DNA of 62,308 bases from an uncultured Blautia sp. Its GTDB lineage: Bacteria > Bacillota > Clostridia > Lachnospirales > Lachnospiraceae. Of the stretch, positions 34,113 through 43,040 are shown in pieces. The stretch's first letter is position 1; each line of letters begins with the position of its first letter. The notes below the pieces were generated by a model that was given only the letters and a program-made list of their open reading frames with translations, made no database searches and was not told where the DNA came from. Location of the stretch: the NCBI GenBank assembly GCA_900543715.1, contig UQSX01000012.1, positions 1 to 62,308 of the forward strand, read 5' to 3'. The position numbers and the translations under genes were made by a program.

Positions 34113-35657
34113 TTAAAACTTAGTAATAGATTTACCGAACTGCTGACGATATTCTCTGGGAGAAATTCCGCAGTAGGTTTTAAAAGCTTTACTGAAATAG
34201 TTTGTATCCGTGTAGCCTACATGGTCCGAGACACTTTGTATTTTCATGTCAGTAGCACTTAAGAGCTCTTTTGCCTTTTCCATACGGTATGAAAGAAGAT
34301 ACTCATAGATACTGTAGGCATATTGTTCTTTAAACTGTTTAGATAGATATTCCTTGGTTAAATGATATTTTTCAGAAAAATAGGTTAAAGTAAGATTGCG
34401 GCTGTATTCTTCTTCAATGCAGGATTTTATCTTTGATAAAATATTAAGTATGGTAGGCTGCGTATTTCTTTGAGCATATGCTCCTAATTGGGCAAAGAGC
34501 GAGCAGAAAAAGTCGTTAAATTCTTTGATGCTGTTTATTTCTTTCAGCTCTTTTAGATCTGCAAGCGGAGCAAGCAGTTCCTGATACTGGGGAATCTGAT
34601 ATTCTCTTGAAAATTCTTGAAAAATTATCAGCAGTTCCATTGCGTTGTAGGATAAAAGTTCCAGGGTGACATGATCTTTTTCTAATATAGCGGAAAAATG
34701 CTGATTCAGAATCCTGCAGAGATTTTTTTCATCCCATTTTCCCAATGCCCGCATTATGAGCTCCTTTTTGGGAGAAAGATAGTCTAAGTGACTAAGGCTT
34801 TTGGCAGTATATTCATGAGAGATCAAAGTCTCAGAAGAATATAAATTCAATTTTGAAGAAATAAGCACAGCCTGTTCATAAGAGGCTTTTAAAGCAGTGA
34901 TGTTCGGCTCTACAAACTGCCCCATACCTGCTACAGTGAAAAAATCATGACTTTTTTGGAACATATTTAAAATGTTTCGGACATTTTCCTGTATTTTTGC
35001 CTCAACATAGGATTTTGAAAAATTTATGAAGGGCGAGTTTAAAACTTCTACGCCTAAAATTAAAAGGTGAGGGCTTTCAATGTAGCAATGATAATTCTCT
35101 TTTAGTGCAGCATGTGAAAGGAGCTGACTTAAAAAGAGACGGGAACGTTCTTCATTCCATACGGTAAGTGAATTTCCCCCCACTCTGATAGCAAGAATAG
35201 CGCCCAGGGCCGGGACATCTGCTGTACGGCAAAGGCAGTTAAACAGATCCAGCAGTGGCATTTCATTGTTTAATGCCTGCTCTTTTTGCAGTTCGGATAC
35301 GGCTTTTTCCAGGCAATGGTTCAGTTCTGTCTCAGAAATAGGTTTTAGAAGATAATCCAGAATTTGATACTGTATTGCCTGTTTTGCATATTCAAAATCA
35401 TTAAAGCCGCTGATGATAATATACTTAATTTTGGGAAAACGGGCAGTGGCAATTTTTAAAAACTGCATTCCATCCATAACTGGCATTTTTATGTCAACCA
35501 GAACAATATCTATATTGGTTTCTTGCAGGATTTTCAATGCACTTTCGCCGTCAGTGGCTTCTAATGGATTACCAATATCGTTTTCTGCCCATCGGCCAAG
35601 AAGCGAGATTGTCTGACGCACATGTTTTTCATCATCAATAATTAGAGCTTGATACAT
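34113..35657 (-). CDS. YesN-like response regulator with AraC output domain
   Basis: A 514-residue regulator. The receiver domain covers residues 1-120, with the phosphoacceptor Asp in DIVLVDIKMPVMDGMQF and Lys in YLLKPISETEL. A long middle region of unknown fold (about 150-400) is followed by a C-terminal AraC pair of helix-turn-helix motifs (LTYFSEKYHLTKEYLSKQF and IQSVSDHVGYTDTNYFSKAF). It forms a pair with the kinase gene 12 bases upstream. Its likely target is its own operon and the ADP-ribosylglycohydrolase. Confidence 0.9.
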   Translation of the reverse strand: MYQALIIDDEKHVRQTISLLGRWAENDIGNPLEATDGESALKILQETNIDIVLVDIKMPVMDGMQFLKIATARFPKIKYIIISGFNDFEYAKQAIQYQILDYLLKPISETELNHCLEKAVSELQKEQALNNEMPLLDLFNCLCRTADVPALGAILAIRVGGNSLTVWNEERSRLFLSQLLSHAALKENYHCYIESPHLLILGVEVLNSPFINFSKSYVEAKIQENVRNILNMFQKSHDFFTVAGMGQFVEPNITALKASYEQAVLISSKLNLYSSETLISHEYTAKSLSHLDYLSPKKELIMRALGKWDEKNLCRILNQHFSAILEKDHVTLELLSYNAMELLIIFQEFSREYQIPQYQELLAPLADLKELKEINSIKEFNDFFCSLFAQLGAYAQRNTQPTILNILSKIKSCIEEEYSRNLTLTYFSEKYHLTKEYLSKQFKEQYAYSIYEYLLSYRMEKAKELLSATDMKIQSVSDHVGYTDTNYFSKAFKTYCGISPREYRQQFGKSITKF

Positions 35658-35669
35658 ATCTGGAACCTC

Positions 35670-36488
35670 CTATTCGTTGGGCAGGATGATTTCTATGGAG
35701 ACAGTGGTGCTCACATCAGGGATACTTTCTATGTGGATCCCTGCATTTTCTCCAAAATAGAGTTTTAAACGGGCGTTTAGATTTCTCAGACCTATATGAT
35801 CCCCATAATTTTCGGATGAGCCAGTATTAAGCCAAGAAAGGATTTCGGCTAACCTGGAAGATGAAAATCCGGGACCGTTATCTGTTACAGATAACAAAAG
35901 GGTATTTCCTTTTTTCTCTCCTAATAGCTGGATATTTACCTGTTTCATGGAAGATTCAAGTCCATGAGCTATGGAATTTTCAATTAAAGTAAAAAGTGCC
36001 AGCTTTGGAATGAGGAGAGGTTTTACTTCAGGTTCTATTTTGATGCTGGTTGTGAGGCGTTCATCAAATCTGGCCCGAAGGAGCAGCAGATAGTTCTGAA
36101 CGTAATCTGCCTCCAAAGTTATAGGGACCAAGCTGGCCTCACGGAATGAGTATCTGAGATTCGCGGCAAGAGCCTCGATCATCTTGTAAAGCTGCCGGTC
36201 TCCTGTCAAAAGGGTCCGAGAGGAGATTACCTGAAGGGAATTATACAAAAAATGAGGATTTATTATGGACTCTAAAGCCTGCAGCCGGGAAGTTTTCTCA
36301 TTTAAGGTCATAACATAATTTTTTTTGATCAGATCATCAATCTGGCTGATCATGGAATTATAACATCGTGCCAGCAGCCGGGTTTCATAGCAGCCCTTCT
36401 CTTGCAGCCGGGTTTTTAAATCTCCTTTTCCGGCTTCTTCCATCTGACGAGCCAGATGCTGCAGCGATCTTGTTAAAAAATGTACCAT
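35670..36488 (-). CDS. YesM-like sensor histidine kinase, N-terminally truncated
   Basis: A 272-residue product with only the HAMP (about 1-55), the His_kinase domain (phosphoacceptor His in INPHFLYNSLQ) and the HATPase domain (LIENSIAHGLE, VTDNGPGFSS). Full YesM kinases have about 580 residues with two membrane helices and an extracellular dCache sensor; these are missing. The ATG used here falls at the end of the second membrane helix. The frame stays open for 51 codons upstream (36489-36641) without any ATG, GTG or TTG. The protein may be cytoplasmic and constitutively active, or the gene may be dead. Confidence 0.82.
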   Translation of the reverse strand: MVHFLTRSLQHLARQMEEAGKGDLKTRLQEKGCYETRLLARCYNSMISQIDDLIKKNYVMTLNEKTSRLQALESIINPHFLYNSLQVISSRTLLTGDRQLYKMIEALAANLRYSFREASLVPITLEADYVQNYLLLLRARFDERLTTSIKIEPEVKPLLIPKLALFTLIENSIAHGLESSMKQVNIQLLGEKKGNTLLLSVTDNGPGFSSSRLAEILSWLNTGSSENYGDHIGLRNLNARLKLYFGENAGIHIESIPDVSTTVSIEIILPNE

Positions 36489-36641
36489 AATAGATATCGC
36501 TGCCAGGGAGATAAAAGTAGCTATACAGAGAACAATCAGACTAGTGTTTCTGTTTTCATTGGACGAATGGCATAAATAATTTCCAGAGAAGAAATTTTTC
36601 CATCCTCTTTTTAGCTTTGACAGTAATCTAAAAAATATATG
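36489..36641 (-). pseudogene. Remnant of kinase membrane helix and extracellular edge
   Basis: In frame with the kinase, this stretch encodes a clear hydrophobic helix (LIVLCIATFISLAAISI) just before the HAMP domain, preceded by a short polar segment. A TGA at 36642-36644 ends the frame upstream, and there is no start codon. It shows that the sensor portion was lost by deletion rather than never present. Confidence 0.6.
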
Positions 36642-36670
36642 TCAGATTTGTTAAATAATTCAAGTAAATC

Positions 36671-36699
36671 TTGTTACTTTCAGAAAATTAAGCTATAAT
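36671..36699 (+). promoter_or_regulatory. Sigma-A promoter of the NfeD/SPFH pair
   Basis: TTGTTA (36671-36676), a 17-base spacer and TATAAT (36694-36699). About 100 bases of leader follow before the ATG at 36802. Confidence 0.75.
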
Positions 36700-36801
36700 A
36701 GAGACACCTATCAAAGTTGGAGCTCTGTTTGAAAGAGGGGAAAGCCCCTGGCACACGGAGGAAAGCTGCTTTAGGGAATAAAATAAGGAGAAGGTGGAAA
36801 A

Positions 36802-37248
36802 ATGGAAGTGACAGCGGGAATGATCCCCATTATCTGGCTTGTGATCCTGGCGGTTCTTGTGGTGATCGAGATTATTACACTGGGACTTACCACCATCTGG
36901 TTTGCGGGAGGAGCTTTGGCAGCCCTTGTGGTTTCTCTCTTAGGAGGCCCTGTTTGGCTCCAGATTCTGCTGTTTCTTGCGGTCTCAGTGATGCTGCTGG
37001 TATTTACCAGACCTCTGGCTGTAAGGTATATGAACCGGAACCAGCAGAAGACCAATGTGGATAGTATTCCGGGAAAGACAGGCGTTGTGATACAGACCAT
37101 TGATAATCTTAAGGCAGAGGGGCAGGTAATGGTTGACGGCACGTCCTGGACTGCACGTTCCGAAAACGGGGATCTTATTGAAGAAGGAAAAGTAGTGAAA
37201 GTTCTGGCGGTGGAAGGCGTCAAGCTGATTGTGGAGGTGGAAAAGTAG
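36802..37248 (+). CDS. NfeD-like membrane protein
   Basis: A 148-residue protein with two or three hydrophobic segments (about 7-30, 35-50 and 52-72) and a C-terminal OB-fold domain (IPGKTGVVIQTIDNLKAEGQVMVDGTSWTARSENGD). This is the short NfeD form that is almost always paired with an SPFH/stomatin gene, as here, where the next gene starts one base after this stop. The pair is thought to organise membrane microdomains. Confidence 0.88.
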   Translation: MEVTAGMIPIIWLVILAVLVVIEIITLGLTTIWFAGGALAALVVSLLGGPVWLQILLFLAVSVMLLVFTRPLAVRYMNRNQQKTNVDSIPGKTGVVIQTIDNLKAEGQVMVDGTSWTARSENGDLIEEGKVVKVLAVEGVKLIVEVEK

Positions 37249-37249
37249 T

Positions 37250-38185
37250 ATGGGCGGTATAATTGTTCTGATCGTTTTAGTAGTATTGATTTTGATCCTG
37301 GCAGCTTCCTGTATCAAGATCGTGCCTCAGGCGCATGCATTAATTATTGAGAGGCTGGGAATGTATCTGGCAACCTGGGGAACGGGACTGCATATTAAAA
37401 TTCCTTTTATTGACCGGGTTGCACGAAAAGTAAACTTAAAAGAACAGGTTGTGGATTTTGCTCCCCAGCCGGTGATCACCAAAGATAATGTTACCATGCG
37501 GATCGATACGGTGGTGTTTTTCCAGATCACAGATCCCAGACTGTTTACCTATGGAGTGGAAAACCCTATTATGGCCATTGAAAACCTGACGGCCACCACA
37601 CTTCGTAATATTATCGGTGATATGGAACTGGATGCCACTCTTACATCAAGGGAGATCATCAATACCAAGATGAGAGCGTCTCTGGATGTAGCCACAGATC
37701 CCTGGGGAATTAAAGTAAACCGTGTGGAACTGAAGAATATCATTCCGCCGGCAGCTATCCAGGAGGCTATGGAGAAGCAGATGAAGGCAGAGCGTGAACG
37801 CCGTGAAGCCATTCTTAGGGCAGAAGGTGAGAAGAAATCCACGATTCTCGTAGCAGAAGGAAAGAAAGAATCTGAGATCCTGGATGCAGAAGCAGAGAAG
37901 CAGGCTACCATCCTTCGTGCAGAGGCAGAGAAGGAGAAGATGATCCGGGAGGCTGAAGGTAAAGCGGAAGCCATCCTGAAGGTACAGCAGGCCAATGCAG
38001 ACGGTATCCGCTTCATCAAAGAAGCCGGAGCAGATCAGGCGGTGCTGACGCTGAAGAGCCTGGAGGCATTTCAGAAAGCGGCAGACGGCAGATCCACAAA
38101 GATCATTATTCCTTCCGAAATACAGGGAATTGCCGGACTCGCTTCTTCTTTGACAGAAGTTATCAAAGACAGTGAAAATAAATAA
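37250..38185 (+). CDS. SPFH/Band 7 (stomatin, QmcA-like) protein
   Basis: A 311-residue protein with an N-terminal membrane anchor (about 4-22), the SPFH domain (EKQVVDF-type start: KEQVVDFAPQPVITKDNVTM; TLRNIIGDMELDATLTSREIIN) and a long Ala/Glu coiled coil (about 175-260). It lacks zinc ribbons, unlike the SPFH protein at 48975. ATG 37250 follows GAGGTGG; the GTG at 37229 lies inside the previous gene. It probably oligomerises at the membrane with the NfeD partner. Confidence 0.92.
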   Translation: MGGIIVLIVLVVLILILAASCIKIVPQAHALIIERLGMYLATWGTGLHIKIPFIDRVARKVNLKEQVVDFAPQPVITKDNVTMRIDTVVFFQITDPRLFTYGVENPIMAIENLTATTLRNIIGDMELDATLTSREIINTKMRASLDVATDPWGIKVNRVELKNIIPPAAIQEAMEKQMKAERERREAILRAEGEKKSTILVAEGKKESEILDAEAEKQATILRAEAEKEKMIREAEGKAEAILKVQQANADGIRFIKEAGADQAVLTLKSLEAFQKAADGRSTKIIIPSEIQGIAGLASSLTEVIKDSENK

Positions 38186-38222
38186 AAGACCAGAGGGTCT
38201 TCAATAAAGTGAAACAGATGGC

Positions 38223-38257
38223 AAGGGGGCCGCTGCAGACATGCAGGGGCCCTTTTT
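38223..38257 (+). terminator. Terminator after the SPFH gene
   Basis: AAGGG/CCCTT outer pairs and a CTGCA/TGCAG inner stem (38223-38252), followed by TTTTT. Confidence 0.75.
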
Positions 38258-38417
38258 GCTGTTTCATCGGATTAAACTTTTACGATTTATCAGGGAAAAA
38301 TGACTTGAACTATTGCCCTGCACAAGGAAAGCATGTTATTATGGAAGGAAATTAGCGGATAAGGGCATAGCTGTATCAGTCTGAATATATAAAAACAAAA
38401 ACAGGAGGAAGAGCAAT

Positions 38418-39413
38418 ATGAACTTAAAAGGACGGAATTTTCTCACACTGAAAGATTTTACGAAAGAAGAAATCGAGTATTTGATCGATCTGTCAGCAAA
38501 GCTGAAAGAGAAAAAGAAAAAAGGAGAACCGGTAGATGTTCTCAGAGGAAAAAATATTGCCCTGATTTTTGAGAAGAACAGCACAAGAACCAGGTGCTCC
38601 TTTGAAGTGGCAGCCAGCGACCTGGGTATGGGAAGTACCTTTCTGGACCCCAAGAGCTCTCAGATCGGCAAAAAGGAAAGTATTAAGGATACAGCCAGAG
38701 TTCTGGGAAGGATCTATGACGGCATTGAATACAGAGGATTTGGACAGGAAATCGTGGAAGAGCTGGCCCGGCATGCAGGCGTTCCGGTATGGAATGGACT
38801 GACTAACGAATACCATCCAACACAGATGCTGGCGGATCTTCTGACGATTAAAGAGCATCTGGGAAAAGTAAAGGGGCTGAAACTGGTATACATGGGAGAC
38901 GCCAGATATAATATGGGAAATTCTCTAATGATCCTCTGCGCCAAGATGGGCATGCATTTTGTGGCCTGCGCTCCTAAGAAATATTTCCCTGATCAGGAAC
39001 TGGTAGAACAGTGCAAAGGCTATGCAAAAGAATCCGGAGCAACCATTACCCTTACAGAAGATGTAATGGAAGGTACAAAGGAAGCCGATGTGGTCTGCAC
39101 TGACGTGTGGGTGTCCATGGGAGAACCTGATGAGGTATGGGAGGAAAGGATCCGGGAGCTGTCTCCTTATAAGGTTACAAAGGAAGTTATGGAGAATGCG
39201 GGAAGCCAGGCAATCTTCCTTCACTGCCTGCCTTCTTTCCATGATCTGGATACAGAGATAGGAAAGGAAATGGGAGAAAAATACGGTATTACCGAGATGG
39301 AAGTTACTGATGAAGTTTTCGAGTCTCCTCAGTCAGTGGTGTTTGACGAGGCGGAAAACCGGATGCATACCATTAAAGCAGTGATGGCCGCTACACTGGG
39401 AGCAGAATTTTAA
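38418..39413 (+). CDS. argF: Ornithine carbamoyltransferase
   Basis: A 331-residue enzyme forming citrulline from ornithine and carbamoyl phosphate. The carbamoyl phosphate site is [13 protein letters not shown], the ornithine-side signature is HCLPSFHD, and [11 protein letters not shown] and SMGEPDEVW are also present. No other arginine genes are adjacent, so biosynthetic and catabolic roles are not separable here. The gene has AGGAGGAAG ahead of it, and its stop overlaps the start of birA. Confidence 0.95.
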   Translation: MNLKGRNFLTLKDFTKEEIEYLIDLSAKLKEKKKKGEPVDVLRGKNIALIFEKNSTRTRCSFEVAASDLGMGSTFLDPKSSQIGKKESIKDTARVLGRIYDGIEYRGFGQEIVEELARHAGVPVWNGLTNEYHPTQMLADLLTIKEHLGKVKGLKLVYMGDARYNMGNSLMILCAKMGMHFVACAPKKYFPDQELVEQCKGYAKESGATITLTEDVMEGTKEADVVCTDVWVSMGEPDEVWEERIRELSPYKVTKEVMENAGSQAIFLHCLPSFHDLDTEIGKEMGEKYGITEMEVTDEVFESPQSVVFDEAENRMHTIKAVMAATLGAEF

Positions 39414-40261
39414 TGTGCAAAGAAAACGATGAGCAGTATTTTCCTGCCGGGCAGCTTCAGCAATGTCTCAGAACTGAAAAGATGGCCCGGCAGGTTCTGT
39501 GGAAACAGGAAATAGATTCTACAAATAACTGGGCAAAGGATTATGCAGGGAGCCGTATCTGGATGGAAAAAGGAATCAAAAATCCAGACGGCACCCTTTT
39601 TGTGGCGGAAAAACAGACCGCCGGAAAAGGCCGTCAGGGGAGAGTGTGGACCTCTCCTCCGGGAGAAAATATTTATATGAGCCTTCTTCTGTGGATGCCG
39701 GAAGCAGGGGTTTTATCAGCGCCTCAGCTCACGCTTGTCATGGGACTTTCTGTGGCTCAGGGCGTGGAGCAGCTTACAGGGAAAAAGGCAGGCATCAAGT
39801 GGCCCAACGATGTGGTATATTCCGGAAAGAAGATCTGCGGCATCCTTACAGAGATGAGGCTGAAGGGACAGAATCCGGAGTATATCGTGATCGGAGTGGG
39901 GATTAATGTAAATCAGAAAAAATTCCCCCCGGAGCTTGGGGATAAGGCTACTTCACTGGCTCTGGAAACAGGAAAAGAAGCGGACAGGATCAAAGGGATC
40001 GCCAGGGTTATGGAGTGTTTTGAGGAAAATTACAGAAAATTTCTCAAAACCAAGGATCTCTCCCTGATGAAGGAAACTTATGAAAGCCTTCTTCTGAATA
40101 AAGACCGGCAGGTACAGATCCTGGAGAAAAACGGCCAGTGGCAGGGAACTGCCAGGGGAATCAACCACCGGGGGGAACTTCTTGTAGAAGACAGTCAGGG
40201 ACATATACGAGAGATCATGTCGGGAGAAGTCTCTGTCAGAGGGCTGTATACTTATGTATGA
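39413..40261 (+). CDS. birA: Biotin--[acetyl-CoA-carboxylase] ligase, short form
   Basis: A 282-residue biotin protein ligase. The ATP/biotin loop appears as EKQTAGKGRQGRVWTSPPGENIYMS, with KWPNDVVYSGKKICGIL and IGVGINVNQ. The N-terminal DNA-binding domain of bifunctional BirA is absent, so it is a group I ligase without repressor function. The ATG shares its A with the argF stop (TAATG), implying translational coupling. An internal start at MARQVLW is possible. Confidence 0.93.
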   Translation: MCKENDEQYFPAGQLQQCLRTEKMARQVLWKQEIDSTNNWAKDYAGSRIWMEKGIKNPDGTLFVAEKQTAGKGRQGRVWTSPPGENIYMSLLLWMPEAGVLSAPQLTLVMGLSVAQGVEQLTGKKAGIKWPNDVVYSGKKICGILTEMRLKGQNPEYIVIGVGINVNQKKFPPELGDKATSLALETGKEADRIKGIARVMECFEENYRKFLKTKDLSLMKETYESLLLNKDRQVQILEKNGQWQGTARGINHRGELLVEDSQGHIREIMSGEVSVRGLYTYV

Positions 40262-40326
40262 GAGAAGCCGGCAAATCAGGAGAAGTTTTTCGGTTCCTGA
40301 AATCTACGAATAAAATATAAAGGAAA

Positions 40327-40668
40327 ATGAAAATGTATAAAGATAAAGTAGTTTTATGCGGCGCCAGCGCCTATGAACAGAAATATTATTTTAATGAGGA
40401 TTTTTCCGACCTGCCTCAGCAGATTAAGGACGAACTGCAGATCATGTGCGTCATGTATACAGAGGAAATCGGCGGGATCCTTACTCTGGAGTTTGATGAG
40501 GAGGGAAATCTTCAGTTTCAGGTGGAAGCCCTGGAGGCTGACGCTATGTTTGACGATATCGGCAGTGTGCTGAGGATCAAAGAGCTTCGGAAGACGAAAA
40601 GGGAGCTTCTGGAATCTCTGGAATTATATTACCGGGTGTTCTTCCTGGGGGAAGGTCTGGAGGAATAG
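40327..40668 (+). CDS. DUF6145 family protein
   Basis: A 113-residue acidic soluble protein with no signal peptide or membrane segment. It is typical of Lachnospiraceae, where it lies between birA and coaX as here. Conserved-looking parts are KVVLCGASAYEQKYYFN and CVMYTEEIGGILTLEFDEEGNL. Function is unknown. The family name is from memory. It ends four bases before coaX and is certainly in the same operon. Confidence 0.78.
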   Translation: MKMYKDKVVLCGASAYEQKYYFNEDFSDLPQQIKDELQIMCVMYTEEIGGILTLEFDEEGNLQFQVEALEADAMFDDIGSVLRIKELRKTKRELLESLELYYRVFFLGEGLEE

Positions 40669-40671
40669 TCC

Positions 40672-41463
40672 ATGCTGCTGGTTATAGATGTTGGAAACAC
40701 TCACATTACCCTGGGAGTTTTTGAAGAAAAAGAATTAAAAGGAACCTTCCGTATGACTACCGGCTACAGCCGGACTTCTGATGAATATGGGATTTTTATC
40801 TGCAACATGCTGGAATACCGGGGGATCAATAAGGAAGAGGTAGACGCTGCCATTATCAGCTCTGTTGTGCCCGATGTTATGCATTCTCTTACCAGCGGCA
40901 TCATAAAATATTTCCATATAAAGCCTTACCTTGTGAAGGCAGATAGTTTTACAGGAATTGTTATTAAAACAGCAAATCCAAAATCTCTGGGAGCAGACCG
41001 GATCGTGGATGCGGCAGCTGCTTATGAGATTTACGGAGGGCCGGTGCTGATCGCAGATTTCGGTACAGCTACTACTTACGACCTGGTAAATGAAAAAGGA
41101 GAATTTACAGCAGAGATCACCTCCCCGGGACTGGAGATCAGTGCCAGGGCCTTGTGGCAGCAGGCAGCTAAACTGCCGAAATTTGCTATAGAAAAGCCGG
41201 AGTCCATACTGGCAAAGGACACAATAACCAGTATGCAGGCCGGACTGGTATACGGCTATATCGGACAGATAGAGTATATTGTAAAGAAAGTGAAGGAAGA
41301 ATCCGGCCTGGAAAATCTGAAGGTAGTGGCTACCGGAGGCTTGGGAAAGGTACTGGCCAGGGAGACTGAGGCCATCGATATCTATGATCAGAGGCTGACT
41401 TTGGAAGGCCTTCGGATCATATACGAAAAAAACAAAGAGGCAGAGAGCAGGAATGAAGCTTAA
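40672..41463 (+). CDS. coaX: Type III pantothenate kinase
   Basis: A 263-residue ASKHA-fold kinase phosphorylating pantothenate, the first step of coenzyme A synthesis. The P-loop-like start [16 protein letters not shown], the pantothenate motif [16 protein letters not shown] and the phosphate motif [14 protein letters not shown] are all present. CoaX proteins need a monovalent cation and are not inhibited by CoA. The 3' end overlaps dusB by 11 bases. Confidence 0.95.
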   Translation: MLLVIDVGNTHITLGVFEEKELKGTFRMTTGYSRTSDEYGIFICNMLEYRGINKEEVDAAIISSVVPDVMHSLTSGIIKYFHIKPYLVKADSFTGIVIKTANPKSLGADRIVDAAAAYEIYGGPVLIADFGTATTYDLVNEKGEFTAEITSPGLEISARALWQQAAKLPKFAIEKPESILAKDTITSMQAGLVYGYIGQIEYIVKKVKEESGLENLKVVATGGLGKVLARETEAIDIYDQRLTLEGLRIIYEKNKEAESRNEA

Positions 41464-42409
41464 AATCGGAAACGTAACACTGGAAAACAATCTGGTGCTG
41501 GCGCCTATGGCGGGGGTGACAGACCTTCCCTTCCGCCTCCTGTGCAAAGAGCAGGGAGCAGGGCTGATCTGTACGGAAATGGTAAGCGCAAAGGCCATCT
41601 TTTATAAGAATAAAAATACAGAATGCCTTATGCAGATCGATGAGAGGGAGAGACCGGTGTCTCTCCAGCTTTTTGGCTCAGAGCCGGATCTTATGGCAGA
41701 GATTGCCAGACAGATCGAAGAGAGAAATTTTGATATTCTGGATATAAATATGGGATGTCCGGTTCCCAAGGTGGTAAATAACGGAGAAGGTTCTGCACTG
41801 ATGAAAAATCCCAGGCTGGTCCATGAGATCATATATAAGGTTTCAAGAGCTATTGAAAAGCCTTTAACGGTAAAAATCCGGAAGGGATTTACGGAAGACA
41901 GCGTAAACGCAGTGGAAATCGCGAAAATCGCAGAGGATGCAGGCGCTGCAGCCATAGCCGTTCACGGAAGGACCAGGGAGCAGTATTATTCCGGACAGGC
42001 AGACTGGGATATTATCCGGCAGGTAAAAGAGGCAGTTTCCATTCCGGTCATTGGAAATGGAGACATAGACTCTCCTGAGAAAGCAGAAGCTATAGTAAGA
42101 GAAACCGGCTGCGACGGCATTATGATCGGACGGGGCGTCCAGGGAAATCCCTGGCTTTTTTCCAGGATCCTTCATTACCAGGAGACAGGAGAAATCCTGC
42201 CGCCGCCGGACAAAGAAGAAATCAAAGAAATGATGCTCCGCCACGGAAGACTGCAGCTGGAATACAAAGGGGCCTATACAGGGATCCGGGAGATGCGCAA
42301 ACACATTGCCTGGTATACTTCCGGCATGCCTCATTCGGCGTCTGTGCGGAGAAAGGTCAACGAAGTGGAGGGCTGGGAAGAGCTGGAAGAACTGATACAG
42401 ATGATGTAG
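41453..42409 (+). CDS. dusB: tRNA-dihydrouridine synthase B
   Basis: A 318-residue FMN enzyme reducing uridines in the tRNA D-loop. The blocks [35 protein letters not shown] (with the catalytic Cys), [13 protein letters not shown] and [11 protein letters not shown] are canonical for the DusB group. The start overlaps coaX. It ends the birA-DUF6145-coaX-dusB operon; a strong promoter follows for greA. Confidence 0.94.
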   Translation: MKLKIGNVTLENNLVLAPMAGVTDLPFRLLCKEQGAGLICTEMVSAKAIFYKNKNTECLMQIDERERPVSLQLFGSEPDLMAEIARQIEERNFDILDINMGCPVPKVVNNGEGSALMKNPRLVHEIIYKVSRAIEKPLTVKIRKGFTEDSVNAVEIAKIAEDAGAAAIAVHGRTREQYYSGQADWDIIRQVKEAVSIPVIGNGDIDSPEKAEAIVRETGCDGIMIGRGVQGNPWLFSRILHYQETGEILPPPDKEEIKEMMLRHGRLQLEYKGAYTGIREMRKHIAWYTSGMPHSASVRRKVNEVEGWEELEELIQMM

Positions 42410-42429
42410 CAAAAATCAAACATTATTAC

Positions 42430-42458
42430 TTGACATATATCAGGGTATTATTTATAAT
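42430..42458 (+). promoter_or_regulatory. Consensus sigma-A promoter of greA-lysS
   Basis: TTGACA (42430-42435), a 17-base spacer and TATAAT (42453-42458): a full consensus match. It suggests strong constitutive expression of the greA-lysS pair. Confidence 0.88.
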
Positions 42459-42531
42459 ATTATGACTGTTAAGAAGCGTTTATAGGGGCAAAAGTCCATA
42501 TATCAGAATATAAGAAAGGGTGTACAAAAAA

Positions 42532-43014
42532 ATGGAAGAAAAGAAAACATTGCTTACCTATGCGGGATTGACAAAGCTGGAAGATGAGCTTCACGATCTG
42601 AAGGTAAATAAAAGAAAAGAAGTGGCAGATAAGATTAAAGAGGCCAGAGAGCAGGGAGACTTATCTGAGAATGCAGAGTATGACGCTGCCAAAGATGAGC
42701 AGAGAGATATAGAGGCCAGGATTGAAGAGATTGAAAAAATCCTGAAAAATGCAGAGGTTGTTGTAGAGGATGAAGTAGATCTGGACAAGGTCAGCGTTGG
42801 ATGTAAGATCAAAGTATACGATGTAGAATTTGACGAGGAGATGGAATTCCGGATCGTAGGTTCAACAGAGGCTAACAGCCTGGAAGGCAAGATTTCCAAT
42901 GAATCTCCTGTTGGAAAGGCGCTTATCGGAGCGAAAAAGGGGGATACCGTTTCCGTAGAGATGCCTTCAGGAGTTATGGAATACAAAGTTCTGGAAATTG
43001 AAAGAAATATTTAA
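42532..43014 (+). CDS. greA: Transcription elongation factor GreA
   Basis: A 160-residue factor that rescues backtracked RNA polymerase by stimulating transcript cleavage. The N-terminal coiled coil carries the tip acids in the conserved block [21 protein letters not shown], and the C-terminal FKBP-like domain ends [18 protein letters not shown] 42532 lies nine bases after AAAGGGTG; the GTG at 42520 belongs to that site. It is co-transcribed with lysS, a common pairing in Firmicutes. Confidence 0.95.
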   Translation: MEEKKTLLTYAGLTKLEDELHDLKVNKRKEVADKIKEAREQGDLSENAEYDAAKDEQRDIEARIEEIEKILKNAEVVVEDEVDLDKVSVGCKIKVYDVEFDEEMEFRIVGSTEANSLEGKISNESPVGKALIGAKKGDTVSVEMPSGVMEYKVLEIERNI

Positions 43015-43040
43015 TTCTATATAGAAGGAGAGTGTACAAA

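Noticed and set aside
42459..43040. T-box leader for lysS
   Set aside because: No T-box sequence or specifier stem is present; lysS is simply downstream of greA under a consensus promoter.
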